Below, one piece after another: positions 6,086-6,131 of a stretch of 6,131 nt of DNA. Each line of letters begins with the position of its first letter. The first letter of the stretch is position 1. The stretch is from Prevotellaceae bacterium (lineage in GTDB: Bacteria; Bacteroidota; Bacteroidia; Bacteroidales; Bacteroidaceae). The notes beneath the pieces are model-generated. The model saw only the letters and a program-made list of their open reading frames with translations. It searched no databases and had not been told where the DNA came from. The stretch is from positions 1 through 6,131 of the forward strand of contig JAFLUV010000140.1 in the NCBI GenBank assembly GCA_022508635.1, in the 5' to 3' direction. Position numbers and translations under genes: made by a program.

Positions 6086-6131
6086 GGCCATCATGGTCGA
6101 ATGGTAAAACATATCTCCCGTTTCGGTGGGA
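6086..6131 (+). other. Unassigned tRNA-like or dyad-containing stretch, cut by window end
   Basis: After the terminator the sequence holds a near-palindrome (GGCCATCATGGTC, 6086-6098), then a D-arm-like AATGGTAAAAC (6100-6110), then TCCC and GGGA (6116-6119 and 6128-6131) around the 8-base loop GTTTCGGT. The order resembles the first half of a tRNA, with UUC possible as anticodon. The fit is poor: the D stem pairs badly, an 8-base anticodon loop would be abnormal, and a 7-base loop leaves mismatches in the stem. The 3' half lies beyond the window. It could be a divergent tRNA, a tRNA relic, another small RNA or a regulatory region. Confidence 0.25.

Overview
The window looks like ordinary chromosomal DNA from a member of the Bacteroidales, most likely Prevotella or a close relative. 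Three things point there. Promoter boxes have the Bacteroidetes form TAnnTTTG, sometimes with an upstream TTTG. Start codons generally lack good Shine-Dalgarno sequences. The gene families fit: a short RsmI, a coiled-coil lipoprotein with an FWSxSKYLV-type end, and a secreted GH29 fucosidase. The genus is an inference; no rRNA or marker comparison was possible.

Left half, minus strand (75-3043): three genes read leftwards, rsmI, then a lipoprotein of unknown function, then hflX. RsmI methylates 16S rRNA in the decoding centre and HflX is a GTPase that acts on the large subunit and splits stalled ribosomes, so two of the three serve the ribosome. The lipoprotein between them has a signal peptide, a long coiled coil and a small C-terminal domain. 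Its stop codon overlaps the hflX start (ATGA), so these two are probably co-translated. A TATCTTTG box just upstream of rsmI is the likely operon promoter. No convincing terminator is visible after hflX in bases 1-74.

Middle (3044-3307): a 264-base divergent intergenic region, AT-rich, holding the rsmI promoter, a candidate plus-strand promoter (TATATTTG) and a possible short leader ORF.

Right half, plus strand (3308-5835): a polytopic membrane protein of the AI-2E/PerM transporter family overlaps by four bases a secreted GH29 alpha-L-fucosidase with a C-terminal beta-sandwich domain. The fucosidase carries the sequence signatures of the alpha-1,3/1,4-specific subfamily B. It would act in the periplasm on fucosylated host or dietary glycans. 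No SusC/SusD pair is present, so a polysaccharide utilisation locus cannot be claimed.

Right end (5836-6131): a near-consensus promoter, a complete tRNA-Lys(UUU), a perfect 15-bp stem-loop terminator, and a tRNA-like or dyad-containing stretch cut by the window end.

I found no mobile element, CRISPR array, defence system or other undescribed system. The findings are modest: the lipoprotein family, two ATGA-coupled gene pairs, a possible leader ORF, a pre-tRNA leader dyad and the unexplained right edge.
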